Shown piece by piece: positions 48,014 through 56,175 of a stretch of DNA of 64,000 nucleotides (within the stretch, counting starts at the first letter, position 1; every line of letters starts with the position of its first letter). Origin of the DNA: Bordetella parapertussis. Its GTDB lineage: Bacteria; Pseudomonadota; Gammaproteobacteria; Burkholderiales; Casimicrobiaceae. A program made the position numbers and the translations under genes. The notes under the pieces were generated by a model, which had not been told where the DNA came from, did no database searches, and saw only the letters and a list, made by a program, of their open reading frames with translations. The stretch is taken from assembly GCA_943331295.2 (NCBI GenBank), contig CALQLA020000016.1, positions 1-64,000 on the forward strand, given 5' to 3'.

Positions 48014-49378
48014 TCAGGAGGATTTCGCTTCCTTGAACATTGCCGGCTCGAGCCGGTGGCGCTGCAGCAGCTTGTAGAACTCCGTCCGGTTGCGCTTGGC
48101 GAGCAGCGCCGCCTGCGTCACGTTGCCGCCGGTGATCTTGAGAAGCCGCACGAGGTAATCGCGCTCGAACTGCTTCCTCGCCTCCTCGAACGGCACCAGC
48201 GCGCTCGCGTCCTCGCGCAGCGCGCTTTGCACCAGCGACGCCGGGATGACGCTGGTCGTGGCGAGCGCCAGCGCCTGCTCGACCAGGTTGAGCAGTTGCC
48301 GGACGTTGCCGGGCCAAGGCGCGGCGATCAGCATCGCCATGGCGTCGGGCGCCAGCGACGGCACGGGCTTCTTGTAGCGCTCCGCGAGCTTGCGCAGGAA
48401 ATGCGTGGCGAGCAGCGGGATGTCCTCGCGCCGGTCGGCGAGCGCCGGCAGCTTCAGCGACACCACGTTCAGCCGGTAGTAGAGGTCCTCGCGGAACTGG
48501 CCGGTGGCCATGTGCGCGTCGAGGTCGCGGTGGGTCGCCGAGATGACCCGCACGTCGATCGGTATCGCCTGCGTCGCGCCGACCGGACGAACCTCGCCTT
48601 CCTGCAGCACGCGCAGCAGCTTCACCTGGAGCGCCAGCGGCATGTCGCCGATCTCGTCTAAGAAGATCGTGCCGCCGTCCGCGGCCTGGAACAGGCCCTT
48701 GTACGCCTGCACGGCGCCGCTGAACGCGCCCCGCGCATGGCCGAACAGCTCGGATTCAAGCAGCGGCTCGGGAATCGCGCCGCAGTTGACGCCGACGAAG
48801 GGCTTGTCGCGGCGCGGGCTGGCGCGGTGGATCGCGCGCGCGAGCAGCTCCTTGCCGGTCCCCGATTCGCCGTAGATCAGCACGCTTGCGTCGGAATCCG
48901 CGACCAGTCGGGCCTGGCGAAGCAGGTCCTCCATCTTCGGGCTGCGGGTGATGATGCCCGAGCGCCACCCGGTGGAGATCTCCTGCCCGGACATCGGCGA
49001 GTCGCCGGCGACCTCGACGGCCGCCGCGACCTTCTGCAGCAGGTCCTTGCTGTCGAAGGGCTTGGTCAGGAAGCCGAAGACGCCGCGCTGCGTCGCCGAG
49101 ACCGCATCGGGGATCGTCCCGTGCGCCGTCAGCACGATCACCGGCATCGCCGGATGCTGCCGGTGGATCGCGTCGAAGAGCTGCAGGCCGTCGATGCCGG
49201 GCATGCGCAGGTCGGTGATCACCACCGACGGCCGCTCCACGGCGAGCGACGCGAGTGCGGCCTCGCCGCTGTCCGCGGTGCGCACCCGATAGCCGGCCGA
49301 GGTGAGCCGCAGGCCGATCAACTTGAGCAGGTCCGGGTCGTCGTCGACCAGGAGGATGTCGCCGGAATGCGTCGTCAT
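48014..49378 (-). CDS. glrR: Sigma-54-dependent response regulator, GlrR/QseF type
   Basis: A 454-residue enhancer-binding protein. Receiver domain: acidic pair in LLVDDDPDLLK and phospho-aspartate D56 in VITDLRMPG. AAA+ domain: Walker A GESGTGKELLA (about residues 170-180) and the sigma-54 loop GAFSGA (217-222; the consensus is GAFTGA). The C-terminal Fis-type HTH ends NRTEFYKLLQRHRLEP. The family assignment rests on the operon order kinase-QseG-like lipoprotein-regulator. The start ATG 49378 lies 19 bp after the lipoprotein gene. Two GlrR-type boxes and a sigma-54 promoter lie just past its 3' end. Confidence 0.9.
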   Translation of the reverse strand: MTTHSGDILLVDDDPDLLKLIGLRLTSAGYRVRTADSGEAALASLAVERPSVVITDLRMPGIDGLQLFDAIHRQHPAMPVIVLTAHGTIPDAVSATQRGVFGFLTKPFDSKDLLQKVAAAVEVAGDSPMSGQEISTGWRSGIITRSPKMEDLLRQARLVADSDASVLIYGESGTGKELLARAIHRASPRRDKPFVGVNCGAIPEPLLESELFGHARGAFSGAVQAYKGLFQAADGGTIFLDEIGDMPLALQVKLLRVLQEGEVRPVGATQAIPIDVRVISATHRDLDAHMATGQFREDLYYRLNVVSLKLPALADRREDIPLLATHFLRKLAERYKKPVPSLAPDAMAMLIAAPWPGNVRQLLNLVEQALALATTSVIPASLVQSALREDASALVPFEEARKQFERDYLVRLLKITGGNVTQAALLAKRNRTEFYKLLQRHRLEPAMFKEAKSS

Positions 49379-49397
49379 GTTCGCCCGTGTCCTGCCG

Positions 49398-50165
49398 TCA
49401 ATTCCCGCCGGCGCTGCCGCCGCCACCGCCGCCGCTCGAACCGCCGCCGCCGCCGCCCGATCCGCCGCCGCGGACGCGGTCGCGCAGCAGGCTGCGTTCC
49501 ATCGCGCGCAGCGCCTCGAGTTTCTGGATCGCGGCGTCGGCCTTCTGCTGCTCGTCCCGCACCGCGCGCACGCGGTCGCTGATCTGCACCTGCAGCACGA
49601 CGGCAAGGTGCTTCACGCCCGGCGAGCCCGGACCGCTCTTGGCGACGTTGTCGAGCAGTTGCAGCGCCCGCTGGTCGTCCTGCGAATTGCCGTGGGAGAG
49701 CGTGTAGAGGATCGCCAGCCGGACGCGGTTGGCGTCGGTGCGCTGCCGGGCCAGCGTCTGCGTCACCACGCCGAGCTCGCGCTTGAGGTCCTCGGCGGGC
49801 AGCGACGCATACCGCTGGAGATCGGCGAGCAGCGCGGTCATCAGCACTTCCTCGACGGAGGGCTCGGCGGGTGGCGGCGGTGACGGCGTCGCGACTGCGG
49901 CCTCCGCCGGCGCCGCTGCCGGCGGCGAAGCCGTGGCCGGCGACGCCGGCGGCGCCGCCGGTGCGGCGGCCGGCGCCGGCACGGGCGCAGGCTCGGGCGG
50001 CTCCACCGGCTCGATCGGCGGGTACTCGACCATCGGCGCCGGCGGCGGCGTCGCCACGTACGGCTCGTCGTCCTCGTACGGCGGCGACGGCGGCATCGGC
50101 GTCGACGCGCAGGCGGCGACGAGCAGCGCCAGCGCGCAGGGAACGAGGGCGCGCGGAATTCTCAC
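49398..50165 (-). CDS. QseG-like outer-membrane lipoprotein
   Basis: A 255-residue protein with a lipobox LLVAACAS (cysteine at about residue 19). A long Pro/Ala/Glu stretch (about residues 25-105) follows, then a helical domain (ADLQRYASLPAEDLKRELGV, KLEALRAMERSLLRDRV) and a glycine/serine-rich tail. It lies between the kinase and the regulator and overlaps the kinase stop (GTGA), as qseG does in the E. coli glrK-qseG-glrR operon. In E. coli QseG tunes kinase activity from the outer membrane. Sequence similarity is weak, so position is the main evidence. Confidence 0.75.
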   Translation of the reverse strand: MRIPRALVPCALALLVAACASTPMPPSPPYEDDEPYVATPPPAPMVEYPPIEPVEPPEPAPVPAPAAAPAAPPASPATASPPAAAPAEAAVATPSPPPPAEPSVEEVLMTALLADLQRYASLPAEDLKRELGVVTQTLARQRTDANRVRLAILYTLSHGNSQDDQRALQLLDNVAKSGPGSPGVKHLAVVLQVQISDRVRAVRDEQQKADAAIQKLEALRAMERSLLRDRVRGGGSGGGGGGSSGGGGGGSAGGN

Positions 50166-51673
50166 CGGCCCTCCGACATCGTGACCGACGCGCTGCCGTC
50201 GTGCGCCGTCGGCGGCGCCGCGGGCGCCTCGACCGCGGATTGCGCGCCGGCCGCGAGCGGCAGCCGGAGGCGGAAATCGGCCCCGCGCCTGCCGTCGTCG
50301 CGGTCCAGCACCTCGATGCGCCCGCCCTGCGCCAGCGCGTACTCGCGCGTGATCGCGAGCCCGAGCCCCGAGCCCTTCACGCGGCCGTCGACCGGTGGCT
50401 TGCCCTGGTAGAACGAGTCGAAGATGCGCTCCCGCTCGTCCGGATCGACGCCGTGCCCCTCGTCCTGGACGTCAAGCACCGCATAGCCGTCGGCGCTCGC
50501 GAGCGCGACGGTGATCACGCCGGACCGGGGCGAGTACTTGATCGCGTTGGAGACCAGGTTGTCCACGATGGTCCGGATGCGGTCGGCATCGCCGACCACC
50601 TGCGTCGGCGCGAGCGATGCGTCGAAGGTGATCATCCGCGCGAACGCGGCGAGCTTCTGCTCGCGGATCACGCGCCGCACGATGTCGGGAAGCTCGACGG
50701 GCTCCAGCGTCCGCGGCTCGAGCGCGCGCGTCTGGTGGTAGGTCAGGAGGTCCTCGATCAGCTTCTGCAGCTGCAGCGTGTTCTCGCGGACGATGCGGAC
50801 GATCTCCCATTGCCCCGGCGTGAGGTCGCCGGCGACGCGGTCGCGGAGCAGCTCGGCGCCTTCGCGCACGGCGGTGAGCGGGGTCTTCAGCTCGTGGGAC
50901 ACATGGCGCAGGAACCGGTTCTGCTGCTCCTCCAGCTCGTGCAGTCGGGAGCGCAGCCATTCGAGGCGCTGGCCGAGATAGCGCAGGTCCTGCGGGCCGT
51001 TGACCTCGATCGCATGGGTGAAGTCGGCAGTGCCCATCTGCCGGATCGCCTGGTCGAGCTGCCGGATCGGCCGCGCGATCAGCACGGCGAAAGTGATGGC
51101 CAGCGCCAGCGCGATCGCTGCCGTGGCGAGCACCAGGTAGAGCCACTTCTGGCGGCCCTGCGTGGCCGTTTCCTGCAGGCGGTCGATCGCGCGCTCGGTC
51201 AGCTGGTTGCTCGCCGCCAGCGTCGCCTGCGCGCCGTCCGTGAGCCGCGCATAGCCGTCGGCGAGCTCGGTCTGCGTTTGCGCGCTGCGCTGGGGCGAAG
51301 CCAGCAGCTTGTGCAGCCGGCTCTCGTTGTCGGCCAGCGTGTCGAGCGCGGCGAGCTGGCGGGCGTCAAACGGCAGCAGCGCCAGCTGGCGTGCGGTCTG
51401 CCGGAACTCCTGGCGCACGCGGCCGTAGTCGTCGAGCAGCGCATTGTCGTCGAGGATCAGGTGCTGGCGGACGATGCGCTCGAGCGTCGAGGCCTGCTCG
51501 AACAGCTGCCGGCTGGCACGCCCCGCCTGCGCCGCCTGTTGCACCGCCTGCTGCCCCTGCGCCTGCAGGCGCTCGAGCGAAAAGATCAGCTCGGCCAGCG
51601 CATAGACGAGCGGCAGGCTCACCAACAGGAAGCCCAGCAGGATGAATTTGAGGAATGAACGGGGGTAATACAC
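50162..51673 (-). CDS. glrK: Sensor histidine kinase, GlrK/QseE type
   Basis: A membrane kinase of about 503 residues. First span: FLKFILLGFLLVSLPLVYAL (near the N-terminus); then a helical periplasmic domain, a second span (LYLVLATAAIALALAITFAV) and a HAMP region. The H-box is FLRHVSHELKTPLTAVREGA; the N-, G1- and G2-boxes are DNLVSNAIKYSPRSG, DEGHGVD and GSGLGLAITREYA. It heads the leftward kinase-lipoprotein-regulator operon. The GTG 51673 start is chosen because YYPRSFLKF is the family N-terminus; a TTG at 51700 would add nine residues that overlap the folA promoter. Confidence 0.88.
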   Translation of the reverse strand: MYYPRSFLKFILLGFLLVSLPLVYALAELIFSLERLQAQGQQAVQQAAQAGRASRQLFEQASTLERIVRQHLILDDNALLDDYGRVRQEFRQTARQLALLPFDARQLAALDTLADNESRLHKLLASPQRSAQTQTELADGYARLTDGAQATLAASNQLTERAIDRLQETATQGRQKWLYLVLATAAIALALAITFAVLIARPIRQLDQAIRQMGTADFTHAIEVNGPQDLRYLGQRLEWLRSRLHELEEQQNRFLRHVSHELKTPLTAVREGAELLRDRVAGDLTPGQWEIVRIVRENTLQLQKLIEDLLTYHQTRALEPRTLEPVELPDIVRRVIREQKLAAFARMITFDASLAPTQVVGDADRIRTIVDNLVSNAIKYSPRSGVITVALASADGYAVLDVQDEGHGVDPDERERIFDSFYQGKPPVDGRVKGSGLGLAITREYALAQGGRIEVLDRDDGRRGADFRLRLPLAAGAQSAVEAPAAPPTAHDGSASVTMSEGR

Positions 51674-51685
51674 GAGGGTGGCCGC

Positions 51686-51691
51686 TATAAT
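51686..51691 (+). promoter_or_regulatory. Candidate -10 box for folA
   Basis: A perfect TATAAT in the short spacer between the divergent kinase and folA genes; transcription would start near 51698, about 39 nt before the folA ATG. Confidence 0.5.
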
Positions 51692-51736
51692 CCGCGGCAA
51701 TTATGACACCGGCGGGAGCCGCGGCGAACGGGAACG

Positions 51737-52267
51737 ATGCGAAATTCACCAACACCGACCGGCACGCCGGCAGCCATTCCGCTGGCCCTCATCGCCGCCG
51801 TCGCCGCCAACGGCGTGATCGGCGACGGCAACCGCCTGCCCTGGCGCCTGCCGGAAGACCTGCGCCGCTTTCGCGCGCTGACCACCGGTCACGCCATCCT
51901 GATGGGGCGCAAGACGTGGGAGTCGCTTCCCGGCGCCCTGCCCGGCCGCCAGAACATCGTGATCACTCGCAACCCGGGCTACGTCGCCGCCGGCGCCCAG
52001 ACCGCGCCATCGCTCGAGGCGGCGCTCGCGCTCGTCCGGATGCCGGCGCCCGCGTTCTGCATCGGCGGCGCCGAGATCTACCGGGTGGCGCTGCCCATGG
52101 CGACGACGCTGCACCTCACCCAGATCGACCGCGAGTTCGCGGGCGACGCGCGGTTCCCGCCGTTCGACCGCGCCGCCTGGACGGTGACGGCCACCGAGTC
52201 CCGGGCGGGCGACGGGCCGGACGGGTTCGGGTATCGCTTCGTCACGCTGGAAAAACCCGGCCCGTAG
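51737..52267 (+). CDS. folA: Dihydrofolate reductase
   Basis: Reduces dihydrofolate to THF with NADPH. 176 aa. The core starts IPLALIAAVAANGVIGDGNR with the substrate motif LPWRLPEDLRRF; LMGRKTWESLPGALPGRQNIV and FCIGGAEIYRVALPMA are the NADPH-binding blocks. The first 13 or so residues are an extra low-complexity stretch. It is divergent from the sensor kinase. thyA, its usual partner, lies about 4.6 kb to the left. Confidence 0.96.
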   Translation: MRNSPTPTGTPAAIPLALIAAVAANGVIGDGNRLPWRLPEDLRRFRALTTGHAILMGRKTWESLPGALPGRQNIVITRNPGYVAAGAQTAPSLEAALALVRMPAPAFCIGGAEIYRVALPMATTLHLTQIDREFAGDARFPPFDRAAWTVTATESRAGDGPDGFGYRFVTLEKPGP

Positions 52268-52401
52268 TCACCCAACCCGTAGTCGGCGGCCCCGACAGCG
52301 CGCGGGTGGACGACCGCCCCGACATTGCCTACCATGGCCGCCCGCATCCCGGCGCCGGACTCCGGCCGGCGCCGCAGCCAACGAGCCAAAGGAAACGACA
52401 C

Positions 52402-52974
52402 ATGTCCGCAGAAGGATTCCACGTCCACGGGCCCCACGACCACGCGGTCGAGCACGAGGCGCAGCACGGCGACGCTTTCGCCGGTCGCGTCGCCGTCATG
52501 ACGGCCATTTTCGCGACGATCGGCGCGCTGTTCGGCTACATGGGCGGCGCGACCCAGAACGCTGCGCTGCTGTTCAAGAACGACGCGGCGATCAAGAAGA
52601 CAGAAGCCTCGGACCAGTGGAACTTCTACCAGGCGAAGAGCAGCAAGCAGAACCTCGCCGAGCTGGGCGCGGTGCTGACCACCGGCGAGGCAGCGGCGAA
52701 GTTCACGGCCGAGGTCGAGCGGTACAAGAAGGAGAAGGAAGGCATCAAGGCGCAGGCGGAGAAGCTCGAGGCTGCGGGCAAGGAAGCGGAGAAGCAGAGC
52801 GAGCTGTCGATGCACGTCCACCACCGGTGGGCGCAGGCAATGACGCTGATCCAGATCGCGATCGCGCTCGCGGCGATCACGATCCTGACGCGCAACCGGC
52901 CCCTGATGTATGCCGCCTTCGGCGCCGCCGGCGTGGCGATCTGCCTCGGCGTACTCGCGGGGCTGCACGTCTGA
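52402..52974 (+). CDS. DUF4337 family membrane protein
   Basis: A 190-residue protein with a histidine-rich start (EGFHVHGPHDHAVEHEAQHG), one span (VMTAIFATIGALFGYMGGAT), a long charged coiled coil (ERYKKEKEGIKAQAEKLEAA) and two C-terminal spans. Its function is unknown. A ribosome site (AAAGGAAA) precedes the ATG. It follows folA by 134 bp on the same strand. Confidence 0.85.
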   Translation: MSAEGFHVHGPHDHAVEHEAQHGDAFAGRVAVMTAIFATIGALFGYMGGATQNAALLFKNDAAIKKTEASDQWNFYQAKSSKQNLAELGAVLTTGEAAAKFTAEVERYKKEKEGIKAQAEKLEAAGKEAEKQSELSMHVHHRWAQAMTLIQIAIALAAITILTRNRPLMYAAFGAAGVAICLGVLAGLHV

Positions 52975-52986
52975 CGAGAGGGCGCG

Positions 52987-54555
52987 TCACCAGATGCCGA
53001 TGTGCACGCCGCGCGAGCGGTGCGTGTCCGTGCATCCCAGGACGAACTCGTCGCTGACCGTCGTCCGCCGCCGGCGCGTAGACAGCCAGTCGAACAGCCG
53101 CTCGCGAAGCTTCGCGCGCTCGGCGTCGAGCCGCGGGTCCGCCCCGAGATCGAAGAGCTCGCCGGGATCGGCCGAGAGGTCGAAGAGCTGCGGCCGGAAT
53201 CCCTGCCAGTGCACGTACTTCCAGTCGCGGGTGCGGACCATCATCGCGCCGCACTCGCCAGGACCCCGCCCCAGCGCCAACCGCGCGCGGCGGAACGCGT
53301 AGTCGAGCTCGGCGAACACCGCGTCGCGCACGCCGGCGCCGGCGCCGGCTTCGCCGCGCAAGAGCGGCAGCAGCGAACGGCCCTCGATGCGATGCGGTGC
53401 CGCCGGCAGGCCAAGCGCGCCGAGGATCGTGGGCAGCACGTCGATCGCCTCGACCAGGCGCGGATCGGCGCTGCCGCGCGTGGCGTCGGCGCGCGGGTCC
53501 GGGTCGCGCACCAGCAGCGGCACGCGCAGGATCTCGTCGTAGAAGAGCTCTTTCTCCCCGAGGCCGCGGTCGCCCAGGAACTCGCCGTGGTCGGACGTGA
53601 ACACGATCAGCGTGTCGTCCCACCGCCCCGAAGCCTTCAGTGCAGCGAACACGCGACCGAGATGATGGTCGACCTGCGCCACCAGCCCGAGGTACGTCGG
53701 GCGCACGTGCCGCGCGACGTCCTCGCGCCCGAAGGCCAGCGACTCGTCGTGCCCGCGATAGGCGCGCACCACCGGGTGCTCGTCGGCGGTGCCGTCCTGC
53801 GGCCCGCGGCGGATCGCGCCGCAGTCGCGGTCGCGGTACAGCGCGTGGTACGGCGCCGGCGCGAGGTAGGGCCAGTGCGGCTTCACGTAGGACAGGTGCA
53901 GCACCCACGGCGTTTCACCCTGCGCCCCGATCCAGTCGAGCGCGCGGTCGGTGAGGTAAGCCGTCTCCGAATGCGCCTCCTGCACCCGCGACGGCAGGTG
54001 CGCGTGGCGCAGGTTCCAGCCGGACACGATGCGGCCGCCGTCGTCGGCGGCGATCACGTAGTCGCTCCACGGGTCGGCGCCCGCATAGCCGTGCGCGCGC
54101 AGGAAATCGGCGTAGCCCGATCCGGCATCCGGCGGCAGGTGCCCGTCGTAGCGCTCGATCGACGCGAAGCCGCCCTGGCGCAGCAACGCGCCGCGCTCGG
54201 ACTCGGCGTCGACCCCGAGGCGCGCGAGGCCGGCAGCGTCGGGCAGCACGTGCGTCTTGCCGGCCAGCGTGGCCTCGCGCCCGCCGGCGCGCAGGTAGTC
54301 GCCCAGCGTGTGCTCGGCGACCGAAAGCGGCACGTTGTTCCAGGTGGCGCCGTGCGAGGCGACGTAGCGCCCGGTGTAGTACGACATCCGCGACGGGCCG
54401 CAGACGCCCGACTGCACGTGCGCGTCGTCGAAGCGGACGCCGTCCGCCGCGAGCGCGTCGAGGTTCGGCGTGTCCGCGCGACCGTCGTAGCACGACAGCG
54501 CGTCGCGGCGCAGCTGGTCGCACATGATGAACAGGACGTTGCGGATGGAGCGCAT
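52987..54555 (-). CDS. Sulfatase family hydrolase
   Basis: A 522-residue alkaline-phosphatase-superfamily enzyme. The formylglycine motif C-G-P-S-R is at residues 52-56 (SGVCGPSRMSYYTGRY), matching CxPxR for cysteine-type sulfatases. Metal residues are in NVLFIMCDQLRRDALSCYDG and FTSDHGEFLGDRGLGEKE. No signal peptide is visible, and a sulfatase-maturing enzyme is not in the window. The substrate is unknown; phosphonate monoester hydrolases share the fold. The start ATG 54555 gives the family N-terminus and leaves out about 25 upstream codons. Confidence 0.88.
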   Translation of the reverse strand: MRSIRNVLFIMCDQLRRDALSCYDGRADTPNLDALAADGVRFDDAHVQSGVCGPSRMSYYTGRYVASHGATWNNVPLSVAEHTLGDYLRAGGREATLAGKTHVLPDAAGLARLGVDAESERGALLRQGGFASIERYDGHLPPDAGSGYADFLRAHGYAGADPWSDYVIAADDGGRIVSGWNLRHAHLPSRVQEAHSETAYLTDRALDWIGAQGETPWVLHLSYVKPHWPYLAPAPYHALYRDRDCGAIRRGPQDGTADEHPVVRAYRGHDESLAFGREDVARHVRPTYLGLVAQVDHHLGRVFAALKASGRWDDTLIVFTSDHGEFLGDRGLGEKELFYDEILRVPLLVRDPDPRADATRGSADPRLVEAIDVLPTILGALGLPAAPHRIEGRSLLPLLRGEAGAGAGVRDAVFAELDYAFRRARLALGRGPGECGAMMVRTRDWKYVHWQGFRPQLFDLSADPGELFDLGADPRLDAERAKLRERLFDWLSTRRRRTTVSDEFVLGCTDTHRSRGVHIGIW

Positions 54556-55029
54556 CGAGGTTTCGGCTGGTATGGCCGGCGGGCGGCAAGCGCGGGACAC
54601 GGTCGCCGCCACGGCGCAGGATTCTCCCAATGGGGAAAGGTGCCTGCAGGATTTCAGGCGGCGGCGCGAGGTCGACGGTTGATGGATTGGAAGGGTTTCT
54701 AACTCTCGGCGGACAGGGCGGCCGCGGCTTCGTTATCGGTCACGAGTCCGGATTGCGCGCGCAGGGTGACGACGGTTGCGCCGGCGTGCAATGCGCTGCC
54801 GCACCGGGAGTCCACCGCGACGCCGCCGGAAGGGTTGCCCGTCGGTGACCCGATTCAGGCCAAGGCCACGGACCGCAAAGCGCGGCGTACGGCGCCTTCC
54901 CGCGCCGGTGCCCCCGCGACGCCACCCCTTCGCTTTCCTTGCCAGCGGCCCGATGCGCAGCAAGAGCAACGCATCGAGCCGGAGTGGGCGGGGTGAGCCG
55001 CACAGCGACTTGCCAGGAGAAGGCCCGAA
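54556..55029. other. Spacer with no supported gene
   Basis: About 470 bp. A short minus-strand frame ending in LVTDNEAAAALSAES near 54702 could be a gene remnant, but it has no family match or ribosome site. No clear promoter or hairpin was seen. Confidence 0.5.
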
Positions 55030-55656
55030 CTACGCCGCCGCCGCGGCGACCGCCGTGATGGCGAATTCCTTCCGGCCGTAGTAGCCACCCGTGCCGCTCT
55101 CTTTCACCATGACCGACTCCGGCGAGGCCATGACGAGGGCTGAACCGTCGGGCGAAAGCGAACCGTGCATGAGCGGACGCTGCCGGTCGTCGGCGTTGAC
55201 GTCCACCTCGTAGGCATGTCCCGCGCGGGGACCCTCGATGACCGACCCATGCCAGGTTCCGGGTTTCGCGATCATCACGATCCGGTTATGCGGGGTGACG
55301 TCCCATTCGAACCGGTACGAAAACGTCGCAACCTCGACCCGGAACAGGTCCGCTCGCCCCTGCAACTGCGGGGCCAGGAGCGCGACGATTCTCGAAAGCG
55401 CCCGGACCCGGCTGACTCCCGACCCGCCCCGGTGGAACGAAAGCCTGCTTTCGCCTGTGGTGGTAGCAGACCACAGCATGCCCGAAGGAATCCCGGCGGC
55501 ATCGAAGCCGTCCGTGGTTACAAGATTCGTTCCGGTGCCGCTGGCGAAGAATTCGCCGCCATGGAATCGGCGGACCATCTGCGCTTCTGCGGATCCGGCC
55601 GCAGCAACCAAACCCGACGCTGCGAGAAATGAAAAATTACGACGATTCAGATTCAT
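55030..55656 (-). CDS. Tat-exported protein of unknown function
   Basis: A 208-residue protein. The N-terminus NLNRRNFSFLAASGLVAAAG is a twin-arginine signal (RRxFxF) with a cleavage site near SAEA. The mature part has alternating beta-like segments (RFEWDVTPHNRIVMIAKPGT, HAYEVDVNADDRQRPLMHGS) and ends in six alanines. No cofactor motif or cysteine pattern is visible and I do not recognise the family. It reads as a single gene. Confidence 0.7.
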   Translation of the reverse strand: MNLNRRNFSFLAASGLVAAAGSAEAQMVRRFHGGEFFASGTGTNLVTTDGFDAAGIPSGMLWSATTTGESRLSFHRGGSGVSRVRALSRIVALLAPQLQGRADLFRVEVATFSYRFEWDVTPHNRIVMIAKPGTWHGSVIEGPRAGHAYEVDVNADDRQRPLMHGSLSPDGSALVMASPESVMVKESGTGGYYGRKEFAITAVAAAAA

Positions 55657-56067
55657 CTGGGGCTTCTCCTTGAATCTCCGAGCTTCGTCCCGGCGGCACC
55701 GGGAAGCGTTGTGTTTGCGGGGCAGGTGTCATCAGGCGCGTGGGCATTGTAACGAAAATGACGAAAATGATTCGCCATCCGGCAGACGGCCGATCAGCGG
55801 AGGGTTCGTCCCCGGCGTCGGCGCGATGGCATTGGCCTCGAACCGGGTGGAGGTGGCGTCGAGCCCGCGGGCGGCGACCACGCAATGGTACAACTTGCGG
55901 CAACAGTCCGATCACCACGCTCATTTCCCGCTGGAATCGCGGGACGGCCTTCAGCCTCCCGTGCCAACTTGAAGAGGCTGGCACTGTCCGGCGGCGTGTG
56001 TTTCCGGGATAATGCCGCCTTTACCTCCGCCGGGCAACGCGCGTTTGCGCCTCGCCCCGCGTCCATC
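55657..56067. other. Spacer before tRNA-Leu
   Basis: About 410 bp. It contains a tandem repeat of CGAAAATGA near 55755 and a -10-like GATAAT (56008-56013) suited to the tRNA. No gene is supported; frames that run through the tRNA are rejected. Confidence 0.55.
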
Positions 56068-56154
56068 GCCGGGATGGCGGAACTGGTAGACGCAGCGGAC
56101 TCAAAATCCGCCGATAGCAATATCGTGGGGATTCGACTTCCCCTCCCGGCACCA
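56068..56154 (+). tRNA. tRNA-Leu (anticodon CAA)
   Basis: Acceptor GCCGGGA pairs with TCCCGGC, discriminator A, encoded CCA (56152-56154). The anticodon stem GCGGA/TCCGC holds the loop CTCAAAA, so the anticodon is CAA (UUG codon). The long variable arm is typical of class II leucine tRNAs. 87 nt. Confidence 0.96.
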
Positions 56155-56175
56155 AACGAGCCCCGTCGATCGGCC

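Noticed and set aside
54580-55029. Short frame ending LVTDNEAAAALSAES as a gene
   Set aside because: About 38 residues from a GTG, no ribosome site, no family. Recorded as spacer.
55885-56160. Open frame running through the tRNA-Leu gene (MAELVDAADSKSADSN-like)
   Set aside because: It is a translation of the tRNA itself, a well-known false ORF. The real protein starts after the tRNA.
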